A stretch of DNA of 64,000 nt. Source: Ralstonia sp. UBA689. GTDB lineage: Bacteria > Pseudomonadota > Gammaproteobacteria > Burkholderiales > Burkholderiaceae. The number at the start of each line of letters is the position of its first letter. Position 1 is the stretch's first letter. The notes beneath the pieces are model-generated. The model was not told where the DNA came from and did not search any database. It saw only the letters and a list, made by a program, of their open reading frames with translations. The stretch is taken from NCBI RefSeq assembly GCF_002298975.1, contig NZ_DBMV01000021.1, positions 346,147 to 410,146 of the forward strand, read 5' to 3'. This document shows, one piece after another, positions 11,956 through 20,048 of this stretch. The position numbers were made by a program, and so were the translations under genes.

Positions 11956-12009
11956 ATGTTCTCGATCTACCCGATCCCGTTCACGTCCAATACTTGGTGG
12001 CGCTCCTGA
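11956..12009 (+). CDS. trpL: trp leader peptide with tandem Trp codons, upstream of trpS
   Basis: Short ORF encoding MFSIYPIPFTSNTWWRS. The two Trp codons (TGG TGG) are at 11995-12000, three codons before the stop and immediately before the left arm of a hairpin. Its sole role would be sensing charged tRNA-Trp: a ribosome stalled on the Trp codons would cover the hairpin and let transcription reach trpS. Known comparison: auxiliary TrpRS genes in Streptomyces coelicolor are controlled by ribosome-mediated attenuation through a Trp-rich leader. Not part of any larger gene in this frame: a TGA precedes the coding region in a neighbouring frame and the longer frame here is the shadow of clpB. 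Confidence 0.72.
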   Translation: MFSIYPIPFTSNTWWRS

Positions 12010-12035
12010 AGGAGCGGCATCGTCACGTCTTTTTT
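12001..12035 (+). promoter_or_regulatory. Candidate transcription attenuator in front of trpS
   Basis: CGCTCC at 12001-12006 pairs with GGAGCG at 12011-12016 around TGAA; the leader-peptide stop codon lies in this loop. Six T follow at 12030-12035, but 13 bases after the stem, which is further than in a canonical terminator. A second, longer hairpin (12034-12041 with 12071-12078, plus inner pairs) begins in the T run and could be the competing structure. Which form terminates is not decidable by eye. Confidence 0.5.
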
Positions 12036-12122
12036 CATGACCATGGCCGCCGCAGTCCGGCTGACATGGCGTCATGAACACCGTTTGCCCGTGCTGTGGC
12101 GGTTTCTTCCAGGAAATCCATC

Positions 12123-13157
12123 ATGCACGACAGCAACACCTCTTCCCCCCAACTTCACAGCGAACTGACGGTACTGACCGGCGATCGGCCGACCGGGCCG
12201 CTGCACCTCGGTCACTACGTCGGGTCGTTGCAGACTCGTCTCCAACTCCAGGAAACGCACCGGCAGTTCGTGCTGGTGGCTGATACGCAAGCCTTGACCG
12301 ACAACGCCCACGATGTCGACAAGGTGCGCCGCAATGTGCTGGAGGTGGTGCTGGACTATCTGGCGGTCGGCATCGACCCCGCCAAGTGCACGATCGCCTT
12401 GCAGTCGGGGTTGCCGGCGCTGGCCGAGTTGACCCTGCTGTACCTGAATCTCGTGACCGTCGCTCGGCTTGAGCGCAATCCGACTATCAAGGAAGAGATC
12501 CAGGCGCGCGGCTTCGGGCGCGACATTCCCGCCGGGTTTCTTTGCTATCCCGTGTCTCAGGCGGCGGACATCACTGCATTCGAGGCAACGGTTGTACCGG
12601 TCGGGGAAGATCAGGCGCCGCTGATCGAGCAGACCAACGAGATCGTCCGCCGTATCAACCGGCTGGCCTCGGCGGAGGTGTTGCCAGAGGCACAGGCGCT
12701 GATTCCGCCGACCGGCCGCCTGCCCGGTGTCGACGGCAAGGCGAAGATGAGCAAGTCGCAGAACAACGCGATCCCGTTGTCCGCATCGCCCGACGCCATC
12801 CGGGATGCGGTCAAACGCATGTACACCGACCCGGATCACCTGCGCGTGACGGATCCGGGCAAGGTCGAGGGCAATGTCGTCTTCACGTACCTTGATGCGT
12901 TCGATGCAGACCGTGATGAGGTTGAGCGCCTGAAGGCGGCGTACCGCGCGGGTGGCCTCGGCGACATGGTGCTGAAGCGGCGCCTGGAGGACATCCTGCA
13001 GGCGCGGATTGCCCCGATCCGCACGCGGCGCGAGGCGCTTGCCCGTGATCGCGGCTACCTGCTCGATGTGCTGCGTGAGGGAACGGCGCGCGCCCGGGGT
13101 GTCACCCAGGACACGCTGGACAAGGTGCGCAGGGCGCTGGGCACGTTTTCGCTTTGA
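12123..13157 (+). CDS. trpS: Tryptophan--tRNA ligase
   Basis: 344 residues from ATG 12123 (CCAGGAAATCC upstream). Class I synthetase: the HIGH-type motif HLGH is at residues 28-31 within TGDRPTGPLHLGHYVGSL, and KMSKS is at 208-212. It charges tRNA-Trp in the cytoplasm. The TGDRPTG form of the first motif is that of the TrpRS subgroup that includes auxiliary, indolmycin-tolerant enzymes; whether this genome has a second trpS cannot be seen here. 113 bases of leader with a Trp-codon peptide precede it, so supply is probably tied to Trp-tRNA charging. Confidence 0.93.
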   Translation: MHDSNTSSPQLHSELTVLTGDRPTGPLHLGHYVGSLQTRLQLQETHRQFVLVADTQALTDNAHDVDKVRRNVLEVVLDYLAVGIDPAKCTIALQSGLPALAELTLLYLNLVTVARLERNPTIKEEIQARGFGRDIPAGFLCYPVSQAADITAFEATVVPVGEDQAPLIEQTNEIVRRINRLASAEVLPEAQALIPPTGRLPGVDGKAKMSKSQNNAIPLSASPDAIRDAVKRMYTDPDHLRVTDPGKVEGNVVFTYLDAFDADRDEVERLKAAYRAGGLGDMVLKRRLEDILQARIAPIRTRREALARDRGYLLDVLREGTARARGVTQDTLDKVRRALGTFSL

Positions 13158-13222
13158 ATGCTGGCAGGGGTCGCGCCGCGGCGCTTTGCTGGTCTCCTTA
13201 TGCAAAAAACGATGAACATTCA

Positions 13223-13256
13223 CTGAAACCATTCGTTCCCCGTAGAAGGGGCGCTC
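13223..13256 (+). promoter_or_regulatory. Sulfur-gene promoter motif upstream of sbp
   Basis: CTGAAACCATTCGTT at 13223-13237 followed by AAGGGGCGCTCG. Nearly the same pattern occurs in front of cysT (ATTCGTT at 21920, AAGGGACGCTCG after it) and, in its first half, in front of ssuF (CTGAAAACATTCATT at 19998). A shared site for the sulfur regulator CysB, or for a CysB-dependent promoter, is the simplest explanation. Confidence 0.5.
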
Positions 13257-13309
13257 GGTAGTCTTGCTCCTATCCGAAATCAACAACTTTCAGGAACGGA
13301 GCCAGCAAG

Positions 13310-14320
13310 ATGATTCGAAAGTTTGTGTTCAACGCCATTGCGGCTGCCATCGTGGCGGGGGGAACCGTGGGCGCGCATGCGGCTACGACGCTGCTGAACG
13401 TGTCGTATGACCCGACACGCGAACTGTACAAAGAGATCAACACCGAGTTCGCCAAGAAGTGGAAGGCCGAAACGGGTGAGGACATCACCCTGCGCGCCTC
13501 TCATGGCGGCTCGGGCAAGCAGGCCCGCTCGGTCGTCGACGGGCTGGAAGCCGATGTGGTGACGCTGGCGCTGGGCTACGACATCGACGCGATTGCCGAG
13601 CGCGGCCTGACCGCCAAGGATTGGCAGAAGCGCTTGCCGAACAACGCCTCGCCGTACACGTCGACCATCGTTTTCCTGGTGCGCAAGGGCAACCCGAAGG
13701 GCATCAAGGACTGGAGCGACCTGGTCAAGCCGGGCATCGCCGTCATCACGCCCAACCCTAAGACGTCGGGCGGCGCGCGCTGGAATTACCTCGCTGCATG
13801 GGCGTATGCGCTCAAGCAGCCCGGCGGTTCGGACGCGACTGCCAAGGACTTCGTGCAGAAGCTCTACAAGAACGTGCCGGTGCTCGATTCGGGCGCGCGC
13901 GGTGCAACCACCACCTTTACCGAACGCGGTATCGGCGATGTGCTGATCGCGTGGGAAGACGAGGCCCTGCTGGCCGCACGCGTGGAAGGCAAGGACAAGT
14001 TCGACGTGGTCGTGCCGTCCATCTCCATCCTGGCCGAACCGCCGGTGGCCGTGGTGGACAAGGTGGCCGACAAGAAGGGCACGCGCAAAGCGGCAGAGGC
14101 TTACCTCAAGTTCCTGTACACGCCGCAAGGGCAGGAGATTGGCGCGAAGAACTTCTATCGCCCGACCGATCCGGCGGTGGCCAGGAAGCACGAGAGCGAA
14201 TTCCCGAAGGTGAAGCTGGTGACCATCGACGACACGTTCGGTGGCTGGCAGAAGGCGCAGAAGACGCACTTTGCCGATGGCGGCCAGTTTGATCAGCTTT
14301 ATCAACCCGGCAGCAAGTAA
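13310..14320 (+). CDS. sbp: Periplasmic sulfate-binding protein
   Basis: 336 residues with a Sec signal peptide of about 24 residues (cleavage after GAHA). The mature sequence is that of the sulfate/thiosulfate-binding family (LLNVSYDPTRELYKEIN near the start, SHGGSGKQARSVVDGL for anion binding, GYDIDAIAERGL). It captures sulfate for CysTWA, whose genes lie 7.7 kb downstream because the ssu genes stand between. GGAG ribosome site before the ATG. Probably CysB-dependent and repressed when sulfur is ample. Confidence 0.95.
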   Translation: MIRKFVFNAIAAAIVAGGTVGAHAATTLLNVSYDPTRELYKEINTEFAKKWKAETGEDITLRASHGGSGKQARSVVDGLEADVVTLALGYDIDAIAERGLTAKDWQKRLPNNASPYTSTIVFLVRKGNPKGIKDWSDLVKPGIAVITPNPKTSGGARWNYLAAWAYALKQPGGSDATAKDFVQKLYKNVPVLDSGARGATTTFTERGIGDVLIAWEDEALLAARVEGKDKFDVVVPSISILAEPPVAVVDKVADKKGTRKAAEAYLKFLYTPQGQEIGAKNFYRPTDPAVARKHESEFPKVKLVTIDDTFGGWQKAQKTHFADGGQFDQLYQPGSK

Positions 14321-14350
14321 GCCCAAACGCGACAACTGGTGATCCGCATC

Positions 14351-14971
14351 ATGCAAATCCTGACCATCTCCGGCAGCCCCTCGGCGCAATCGCGGTCTGC
14401 GCGCCTGCTGGGCCATGTGCGCGCGCAGCTCGAACGCGCCGGCGAGCGGGCGGACCATCTGGACCTGCGCAGCCTGCCGGCCGATGCACTGCTGGGCGCG
14501 CAGGCCTCCGACCCCGCCATTGCCGATGCGGTGGCGCGGGTGGAAGCGGCCGGGGTGGTGATCCTTGCCACGCCGGTCTACAAGGCGGCTTATAGCGGGC
14601 TGCTCAAGACCTTCCTCGATTTGCTGCCACAGAGCGGGCTGCGCGACAAGGTTGTGCTGCCGATTGCCACCGGCGGCAGCCTCGCGCATACGCTGGCGAT
14701 CGACTATGCGCTGCGGCCGGTGCTGAGTGCTCTGGCGGCGCGTTCGATCCTGCCGGGCATCTTTGCCGTCGATGCGCAGATCGTTGTCTCCGACGATGGC
14801 CTCATCGTCGACCCATCGCTGCAGCAGCGCCTCGATGACGGCGTGGAGCGCGTGCACCAGGCCTTGGCACTGGCACGGCATCCGGCCGTGGCGCAGGTGA
14901 TCGTCTCCAGCCGCAGTGCGGTACGTGCCGCCACGCTGGCCGACGCCGAGCGAATGCGATGTCTGGCGTGA
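14351..14971 (+). CDS. ssuE: NADPH-dependent FMN reductase SsuE
   Basis: 206 residues from ATG 14351; a GTG at 14339 would add four residues. Flavodoxin-fold FMN reductase with the phosphate-binding loop SGSPSAQSRSARLL near the N terminus and TPVYKAAYSGLLKTFLDLLP in the middle. It supplies reduced FMN to the monooxygenase SsuD encoded downstream. It follows sbp by 30 bases, so sbp and ssuE could share a transcript. No good ribosome site is visible. Confidence 0.9.
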   Translation: MQILTISGSPSAQSRSARLLGHVRAQLERAGERADHLDLRSLPADALLGAQASDPAIADAVARVEAAGVVILATPVYKAAYSGLLKTFLDLLPQSGLRDKVVLPIATGGSLAHTLAIDYALRPVLSALAARSILPGIFAVDAQIVVSDDGLIVDPSLQQRLDDGVERVHQALALARHPAVAQVIVSSRSAVRAATLADAERMRCLA

Positions 14972-15016
14972 TGCGCTGAACGCGCCGCCACGCCGTTGAC
15001 GTTTCCCGTTGTTGTC

Positions 15017-15079
15017 ATGCCGCGCAGCGCCTGCGCGCGGCTCGTGCCGCCCCTACACACTAGATCGACATCGTCATGA
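15017..15079 (+). CDS. Small ORF (leader peptide candidate) overlapping the ssuA start
   Basis: 20-codon ORF encoding MPRSACARLVPPLHTRSTSS. Its stop overlaps the ssuA start as ATGA, and neither ORF has a recognisable ribosome site, so ssuA translation is probably coupled to this peptide. A 7-bp GC hairpin (15019-15025 with 15035-15041) lies inside the ORF. The peptide has one Cys and several Arg and Ser codons, which could make its translation sensitive to sulfur supply. Family unknown to me with certainty; function inferred from position. Confidence 0.5.
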   Translation: MPRSACARLVPPLHTRSTSS

Positions 15080-16077
15080 ATACGCACTCGCCCTTGCGCA
15101 GGGCTCTGAACATCGCCGCCACGCTGCTCGCCACGCTGGGCGCATTTGGCACCCCCACGGCCTTTGCCAACAGCGATACGCCTCCGCCGACCGCCGCCAA
15201 GCAGCTTCGCATCGGCTACCAGAAATACGGCACGCTGACCGTGCTCAAGGCGCGCGGGACGCTGGAAAAGCGCCTGGCCGCGCAGGGCATCGAAGTGAAG
15301 TGGACGGAGTTTCCGGCCGGCCCGCAGTTGCTGGAGGGCCTGAACGTGGGCGCCATTGATTTCGGCACCACGGGTGAGGCGCCGACGATTTTCGCGCTGG
15401 CCGCTGGTGCGCATCTGGTCTACGTCGGCAATCAGCCGCCCGCGCCGGCCGCTGAAGCCATCATCGTGCCGAAGAGCTCGCCGCTCAAGAGCGTGACTGA
15501 TCTGCGCGGCAAGCGTGTCGCCCTGAACAAGGGTTCGAACGTGCACTACCTGCTCGTCAAGTTGCTGGAGAAGGCCAATGTGCCTTACGGCGAGATCCAG
15601 CCCGTCTACCTGACCCCCGCCGATGCACGTGCCGCCTTCGAACGCGGCGCCGTTGATGCCTGGGTGATCTGGGACCCGTTCTTCGCTGCCGCAGAAACTC
15701 AGCTTGGCGCACGCGTGCTGGCTGATGGCACGGGCGTGGTGAATAACTCGCAGTACTTCCTGGCTTCAAAGGGCTACGCGGCTGCCCGGTCGGACGTGCT
15801 GAATATCGTGCTGGATGAGCTGAAGAAGACCGATGCCTGGGCGGTTGCCAACCCGAAGGAAGTGACGACCATCCTCGGCCCGCAACTGGGCCTGGAGCCT
15901 GCGGTGGTGGCGCGCTCGGTTTCGCGCATTGCCTATGGCATCCAGCCGGTGAGTGGCGAGGCACTGGCTGATCAGCAACGCATTGCCGATACGTTCCACG
16001 CGCTCAAGCTGATCCCGCGCCCGGTGAAGGTGGCGGATTCTGCGTGGCAACCCACGACGCAACAAGCGACGCGGTGA
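15076..16077 (+). CDS. ssuA: Aliphatic sulfonate ABC transporter substrate-binding protein SsuA (copy 1)
   Basis: 333 residues with a Sec signal peptide ending near TAFA. The mature protein has the SsuA family pattern: LRIGYQKYGTLTVLKARG, EFPAGPQLLEGLNVGAIDFGTTGE, LRGKRVALNKGSNVHYLLV and YLTPADARAAFERGAVDAWVIWDPF. It binds alkanesulfonates in the periplasm. A closely similar copy follows directly, so the two may differ in substrate range. Confidence 0.92.
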   Translation: MNTHSPLRRALNIAATLLATLGAFGTPTAFANSDTPPPTAAKQLRIGYQKYGTLTVLKARGTLEKRLAAQGIEVKWTEFPAGPQLLEGLNVGAIDFGTTGEAPTIFALAAGAHLVYVGNQPPAPAAEAIIVPKSSPLKSVTDLRGKRVALNKGSNVHYLLVKLLEKANVPYGEIQPVYLTPADARAAFERGAVDAWVIWDPFFAAAETQLGARVLADGTGVVNNSQYFLASKGYAAARSDVLNIVLDELKKTDAWAVANPKEVTTILGPQLGLEPAVVARSVSRIAYGIQPVSGEALADQQRIADTFHALKLIPRPVKVADSAWQPTTQQATR

Positions 16078-16082
16078 TTGCC

Positions 16083-17105
16083 ATGACGATCAATATTCAA
16101 CGCCGCCGTCTGTTGAGCGCTTCCGTGGCGGGCGCGTCGCTGGCAGCGCTGGGCCCCGTCGCGCACGCCGCCAATGCGACGAGTGCACCGGCGGGCTTGC
16201 CGAAGGTCACACCGCCTGCGCAGTTGCGCATCGGCTTTCAGAAGAGCGCGGTCAACCTCGTCATCGTCAAGGAAATCCGCGCGCTGGAGCAGCGCTTTCC
16301 CGACACCAAGGTGAGCTGGCTGGAATTTCCCGCCGGGCCGCAGCAGTTGGAGGCGCTGTCGGCCGGCAGCCTGGACCTGGCCATTACCGGTGACACGCCG
16401 CCCGTATTTGCGCAGGCGGCGGGCAAGGACCTGCGCTACGTGGGCGTGGAGCCGCCCAAGCCAGACAGCTCGGCCATCCTCGTGCCGCAGGGCTCATCGC
16501 TCAAGACACTAGCGGCACTGAAAGGCAAGCGCATCGCGCTGCAAAAGGGTTCTAGTGCGCATTTCCTGATCGTGCGCGCCTTGCAGAAGGGTGGGCTGAC
16601 GTTCTCCGACATTCAACCCGTGTACCTGACGCCTGCTGACGCCCGCGCCGCCTTCGAGCGCGGCAGCGTCGATGCCTGGGGCATCTGGGACCCGTACTAC
16701 GCCGCCACCGAACTCGCCATCAAGCCGCGCGTGCTGGCGACGGGGCGTGGGCTGTCGTCCAACAACTCGTTCTACTTCGCGCCGCGCGCCTTTACCGAGC
16801 AGCACGGCGATACGCTTGCCGCGATCTTTGCGGAGCTTTCGCGTGCCGATCGGCTCGTGCAGGAGAACCGCAAGGAAGCCGCGCAGCGCATCGCCGATTT
16901 CTCCGGTTTGTCGCTGGCAACGGTGCACCTGTTTCTGTCGCGGCGCCCGCCGTCGCCGGTGCGGCCGGTCACGCCCGAGGCGATTGCCGAGCAGCAGCGC
17001 GTTGCCGACGCTTTCCACGGGCTGGGGCTGATTCCACGTGCGGTCAAGCCGGTCGAGTTGGTCTGGCATCCGACCCCGGCGCAACTGGCGATCGCCCGCA
17101 CCTGA
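16083..17105 (+). CDS. ssuA: Aliphatic sulfonate ABC transporter substrate-binding protein SsuA (copy 2)
   Basis: 340 residues from ATG 16083, five bases after copy 1. The signal peptide starts QRRRLLSASVAGASLAAL, which fits a twin-arginine (Tat) type, while copy 1 has a plain Sec signal. The mature body repeats the motifs of copy 1 (LRIGFQKSAVNLVIVKE, EFPAGPQQLEALSAGSLDLAITGD, YLTPADARAAFERGSVDAWGIWDPY). A local duplication followed by divergence is the likely origin. Confidence 0.92.
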   Translation: MTINIQRRRLLSASVAGASLAALGPVAHAANATSAPAGLPKVTPPAQLRIGFQKSAVNLVIVKEIRALEQRFPDTKVSWLEFPAGPQQLEALSAGSLDLAITGDTPPVFAQAAGKDLRYVGVEPPKPDSSAILVPQGSSLKTLAALKGKRIALQKGSSAHFLIVRALQKGGLTFSDIQPVYLTPADARAAFERGSVDAWGIWDPYYAATELAIKPRVLATGRGLSSNNSFYFAPRAFTEQHGDTLAAIFAELSRADRLVQENRKEAAQRIADFSGLSLATVHLFLSRRPPSPVRPVTPEAIAEQQRVADAFHGLGLIPRAVKPVELVWHPTPAQLAIART

Positions 17106-17130
17106 TCCGAATTCGATTCGAGGAGTTGTC

Positions 17131-18294
17131 ATGCAAGTCTTCTGGTTCATCCCCACTCACGGCGACAGCCGCTATCTCGGCACCGCCGAAGGCGCCCGGC
17201 AGGTCGATCACGCCTATCTGCAGCAGGTGGCCGTGGCGGCCGATACGCTTGGTTACGATGGCGTGCTGATTCCCACCGGGCGCTCGTGCGAAGACCCGTG
17301 GATCGTCGCCGCAAGCCTCATCCCGGCCACCAAGCGCCTGCGCTTTCTGGTGGCGGTGCGCCCGGGCCTGACAGCACCGACGCTGGCTGCACGCATGGCA
17401 GCCACGTTCGATCGCCTGTCGAACGGGCGCGTTCTGGTGAACCTCGTCACGGGCGGCGATCCGGCCGAGTTGGCGGGCGACGGTCTATTCCACGATCACG
17501 CGCAGCGCTATGAGGCTTCGGAAGAGTTCATCCGCATCTGGCGCGAAACGCTCGCCGCCAGCCATGAGGGCGCCGCGCTGGACTACACCGGCAAGCACCT
17601 GAGCGTGAAGGGCGCCAAGGTGTTGTATCCGCCCGTGCAGCGGCCGTATCCGCCGGTGTACTTCGGCGGTTCGTCCGAAGCCGCACATGAACTCGCAGCC
17701 GAGCAGGTCGACACCTACCTGACCTGGGGCGAGCCGCCTGCCGCCGTGGCCGAGAAGATTGCCGACGTAAGCAAGCGTGCCGCCCGCCATGGCCGCACGG
17801 TGCGCTTCGGTATCCGCCTGCACGTGATCGTGCGCGAGACCGAAGACGAGGCGTGGCAGGCCGCCGACAAGCTCATCAGCAAGTTGGATGACGATACCGT
17901 TGCCCGCGCGCAGGAGGCTTTCCGCAAGATGGATTCCGCCGGCCAGCAGCGCATGGCGGCGCTGCACGCCAACGGCGTCAAGCGCAGTCGCGCTGACCTG
18001 GAGATCAGCCCCAACCTGTGGGCGGGCGTGGGCCTCGTGCGTGGCGGTGCGGGCACCGCGCTGGTGGGCGATCCGAAGACCGTGGCTGCACGCATGCAGG
18101 AGTACGCCGAACTGGGCATCGACACCTTCGTCCTGTCGGGCTACCCGCACCTGGAAGAGGCATACCGCTTTGCCGAGCTGGTGTTCCCACTGCTGCCGCG
18201 CTCGGTGCGTGACAAGCTGCCGGGCAAGGTGCTGAACGGGCCGTTCGGCGAGGTGATCGCCACGGGCATCGTGCCCAAGGTGGCTGCAAGCTGA
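17131..18294 (+). CDS. ssuD: FMNH2-dependent alkanesulfonate monooxygenase SsuD
   Basis: 387 residues from ATG 17131 (GAGGAG site 6-11 bases upstream). Bacterial luciferase-like fold; the start MQVFWFIPTHGDSRYLGT and the stretch LVNLVTGGDPAELAGDG are typical of SsuD. It cleaves alkanesulfonates to aldehyde and sulfite with O2 and FMNH2 from SsuE. Cytoplasmic. Lies between the binding proteins and the permease/ATPase genes, as in other ssuEADCB clusters. Confidence 0.95.
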   Translation: MQVFWFIPTHGDSRYLGTAEGARQVDHAYLQQVAVAADTLGYDGVLIPTGRSCEDPWIVAASLIPATKRLRFLVAVRPGLTAPTLAARMAATFDRLSNGRVLVNLVTGGDPAELAGDGLFHDHAQRYEASEEFIRIWRETLAASHEGAALDYTGKHLSVKGAKVLYPPVQRPYPPVYFGGSSEAAHELAAEQVDTYLTWGEPPAAVAEKIADVSKRAARHGRTVRFGIRLHVIVRETEDEAWQAADKLISKLDDDTVARAQEAFRKMDSAGQQRMAALHANGVKRSRADLEISPNLWAGVGLVRGGAGTALVGDPKTVAARMQEYAELGIDTFVLSGYPHLEEAYRFAELVFPLLPRSVRDKLPGKVLNGPFGEVIATGIVPKVAAS

Positions 18295-18306
18295 AGGGGC
18301 AGGGCA

Positions 18307-19113
18307 ATGGCGTCCGGATCGAAACCGAAATCGAACACCTTTCTGCACACGCTGCGTCAGCGCCTGACGCCGTGGCTCGTGCCGCTGGCGTTGCTGGTGG
18401 TGTGGCAGGCGTCCGCGCAATGGGGCTGGCTGTCGAACCGCATCCTGCCCGCGCCGCTGGACGTGGCCAAGTCGGCTATCGAACTGGCCCGCACGGGCGA
18501 ATTGTGGAAACACGTGGCCGTGAGCACGTGGCGCGCGCTGCTGGGCTTTGCGATTGGCGGCTCGCTGGGGTTGGCGCTGGGGCTGCTGACCGGCACCTTC
18601 CGCACCGCCGAGACGCTGCTCGACACCACGCTGCAGATGGTCCGCAACATTCCGGTGCTGGCGCTGATTCCGTTGGTGATCCTGTGGTTCGGCATCGATG
18701 AATCGGCCAAGCTGTTCCTAGTGTCGCTGGGCGTGTTTTTCCCGATCTACCTGAATACGTATCACGGCATCCGCGCGGTGGATCCGGCGCTGGTGGAGAT
18801 GGCACGCAGCTACGGCTTGTCACGCGCGCAGCTTTATCGGGAGGTGATCCTGCCCGGCGCGCTGCCGCAGATTCTGGTGGGCGTGCGTTTTTCGCTGGGG
18901 CTGATGTGGGTAACGCTGATCGTTGCGGAAACAGTCTCAGCGCAGGCCGGCATCGGCTACATGACGATGAACGCGCGCGAGTTCCTGCAGACCGACGTGG
19001 TGCTGCTCGGCATCCTGCTCTACGCGCTGCTGGGCAAGCTGGCCGATCTGCTGTCGCGTGCGCTGGAGCGTTTCTGGCTGCGCTGGCACCCGGGTTATCA
19101 GGCGGCAGCCTGA
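18307..19113 (+). CDS. ssuC: Aliphatic sulfonate ABC transporter permease SsuC
   Basis: 268 residues, ATG at 18307 after AAGGGGCAGGGCA. Hydrophobic segments separated as in the SsuC/TauC family, with the cytoplasmic EAA loop YGLSRAQLYREVILPGALPQILVGVRFSLG. Forms the inner-membrane channel for sulfonates with SsuB as ATPase. Confidence 0.93.
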   Translation: MASGSKPKSNTFLHTLRQRLTPWLVPLALLVVWQASAQWGWLSNRILPAPLDVAKSAIELARTGELWKHVAVSTWRALLGFAIGGSLGLALGLLTGTFRTAETLLDTTLQMVRNIPVLALIPLVILWFGIDESAKLFLVSLGVFFPIYLNTYHGIRAVDPALVEMARSYGLSRAQLYREVILPGALPQILVGVRFSLGLMWVTLIVAETVSAQAGIGYMTMNAREFLQTDVVLLGILLYALLGKLADLLSRALERFWLRWHPGYQAAA

Positions 19114-19123
19114 GGAGAAACAC

Positions 19124-19978
19124 ATGCAAAGCAACGCCACCGAACATGCAGAGCTGGAGCGCGTGGAGCACCACGGCACCGCGCTGCACATCGAACACGT
19201 CGTCAAACGCTACGGCGATCGCGAAGTGCTGCACGGCATCGACCTGGAAATCACGCCGGGCGAGTTTGTCGTCATCGTCGGGCGCAGCGGCTGCGGCAAG
19301 AGCACGCTGCTGCGGCTGATTGCGGGGCTCGAAGGCATCGATGGTGGCCACCTGCGCCGCGATGGAGAGACCGAAGGCGGCCTGCACGACGATGCGCGGG
19401 TGATGTTCCAGGACGCCCGCCTGCTGCCGTGGAAGAAGGTGCTCGACAACGTTGCGCTCGGCTTGCCAAAGACACAGCGCGCGCGCGCCGCCGAGGTGCT
19501 CGCGCAAGTGGGTTTGGCCGAGCGCGCGGGCGAGTGGCCGGCGCGCTTGTCCGGCGGTCAGCGGCAGCGCGTGGCACTTGCCCGTGCGCTCGTGCATCGG
19601 CCCCGCCTGCTGCTGCTGGATGAGCCGCTAGGCGCACTGGATGCGCTCACCCGCATCGACATGCAAAACCTGATTGAAGGCCTCTGGCAGCGCCTGGGCT
19701 TTACCGGCGTGCTGGTCACGCACGACGTGGCCGAGGCGGTGGCGCTGGCCGACCGCGTGGTGCTGATCGAAGACGGCCGCATCGCGCTCGATGAACGTAT
19801 CGATTTGCCGCGCCCGCGCCATCGTGGCTCGCCTGCGTTTGCGCGGCTGGAGGAGGCCATCCTCAACCGCGTGATGCAGCGCAAGATCGATCCGAATGAA
19901 GTGACCGATGTGCGTTCGCACACGGCGTGGGCATCACCCCATGACGTGTCCGCCATGGCGGTACGTTGGGCCGTGTAA
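19124..19978 (+). CDS. ssuB: Aliphatic sulfonate ABC transporter ATP-binding protein SsuB
   Basis: 284 residues from ATG 19124 (GAGGAGAAACAC upstream). Walker A GRSGCGKST, signature LSGGQRQRVALARAL and Walker B LLLLDEPLGALD are all present. The deviation SsuB shows from generic ATPases (short helical domain, MFQDARLLPWKKVLDNVALGL) is there. The C terminus has about 30 extra residues. Confidence 0.93.
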   Translation: MQSNATEHAELERVEHHGTALHIEHVVKRYGDREVLHGIDLEITPGEFVVIVGRSGCGKSTLLRLIAGLEGIDGGHLRRDGETEGGLHDDARVMFQDARLLPWKKVLDNVALGLPKTQRARAAEVLAQVGLAERAGEWPARLSGGQRQRVALARALVHRPRLLLLDEPLGALDALTRIDMQNLIEGLWQRLGFTGVLVTHDVAEAVALADRVVLIEDGRIALDERIDLPRPRHRGSPAFARLEEAILNRVMQRKIDPNEVTDVRSHTAWASPHDVSAMAVRWAV

Positions 19979-19997
19979 GGCGCTGCAAGACTTTCTC

Positions 19998-20025
19998 CTG
20001 AAAACATTCATTGGCACGTAGTGCC
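19998..20025 (+). promoter_or_regulatory. Sulfur-gene motif and palindrome before ssuF
   Basis: CTGAAAACATTCATT at 19998-20012 resembles the motif before sbp; it is followed by the palindrome GGCACGTAGTGCC at 20013-20025. It could be an internal promoter or regulator site within the ssu cluster. Confidence 0.35.
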
Positions 20026-20048
20026 GTTGTCATCTAAGAAGGAACATC

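Noticed and set aside
11994..12046. T-box-like reading of the trpS leader (GGTGGCGC, later CGTC and T run)
   Set aside because: T-boxes need a long specifier stem and the AGGGUGGNACCGCG core, both absent; they are not known in betaproteobacteria. The Trp-codon peptide explains the sequence better.
11958..12077. Alternative frame through the trpS leader containing HRHVF
   Set aside because: No ATG and no ribosome site; it starts within the leader peptide in another frame. Kept only as a note on the 17-base match with 26258.
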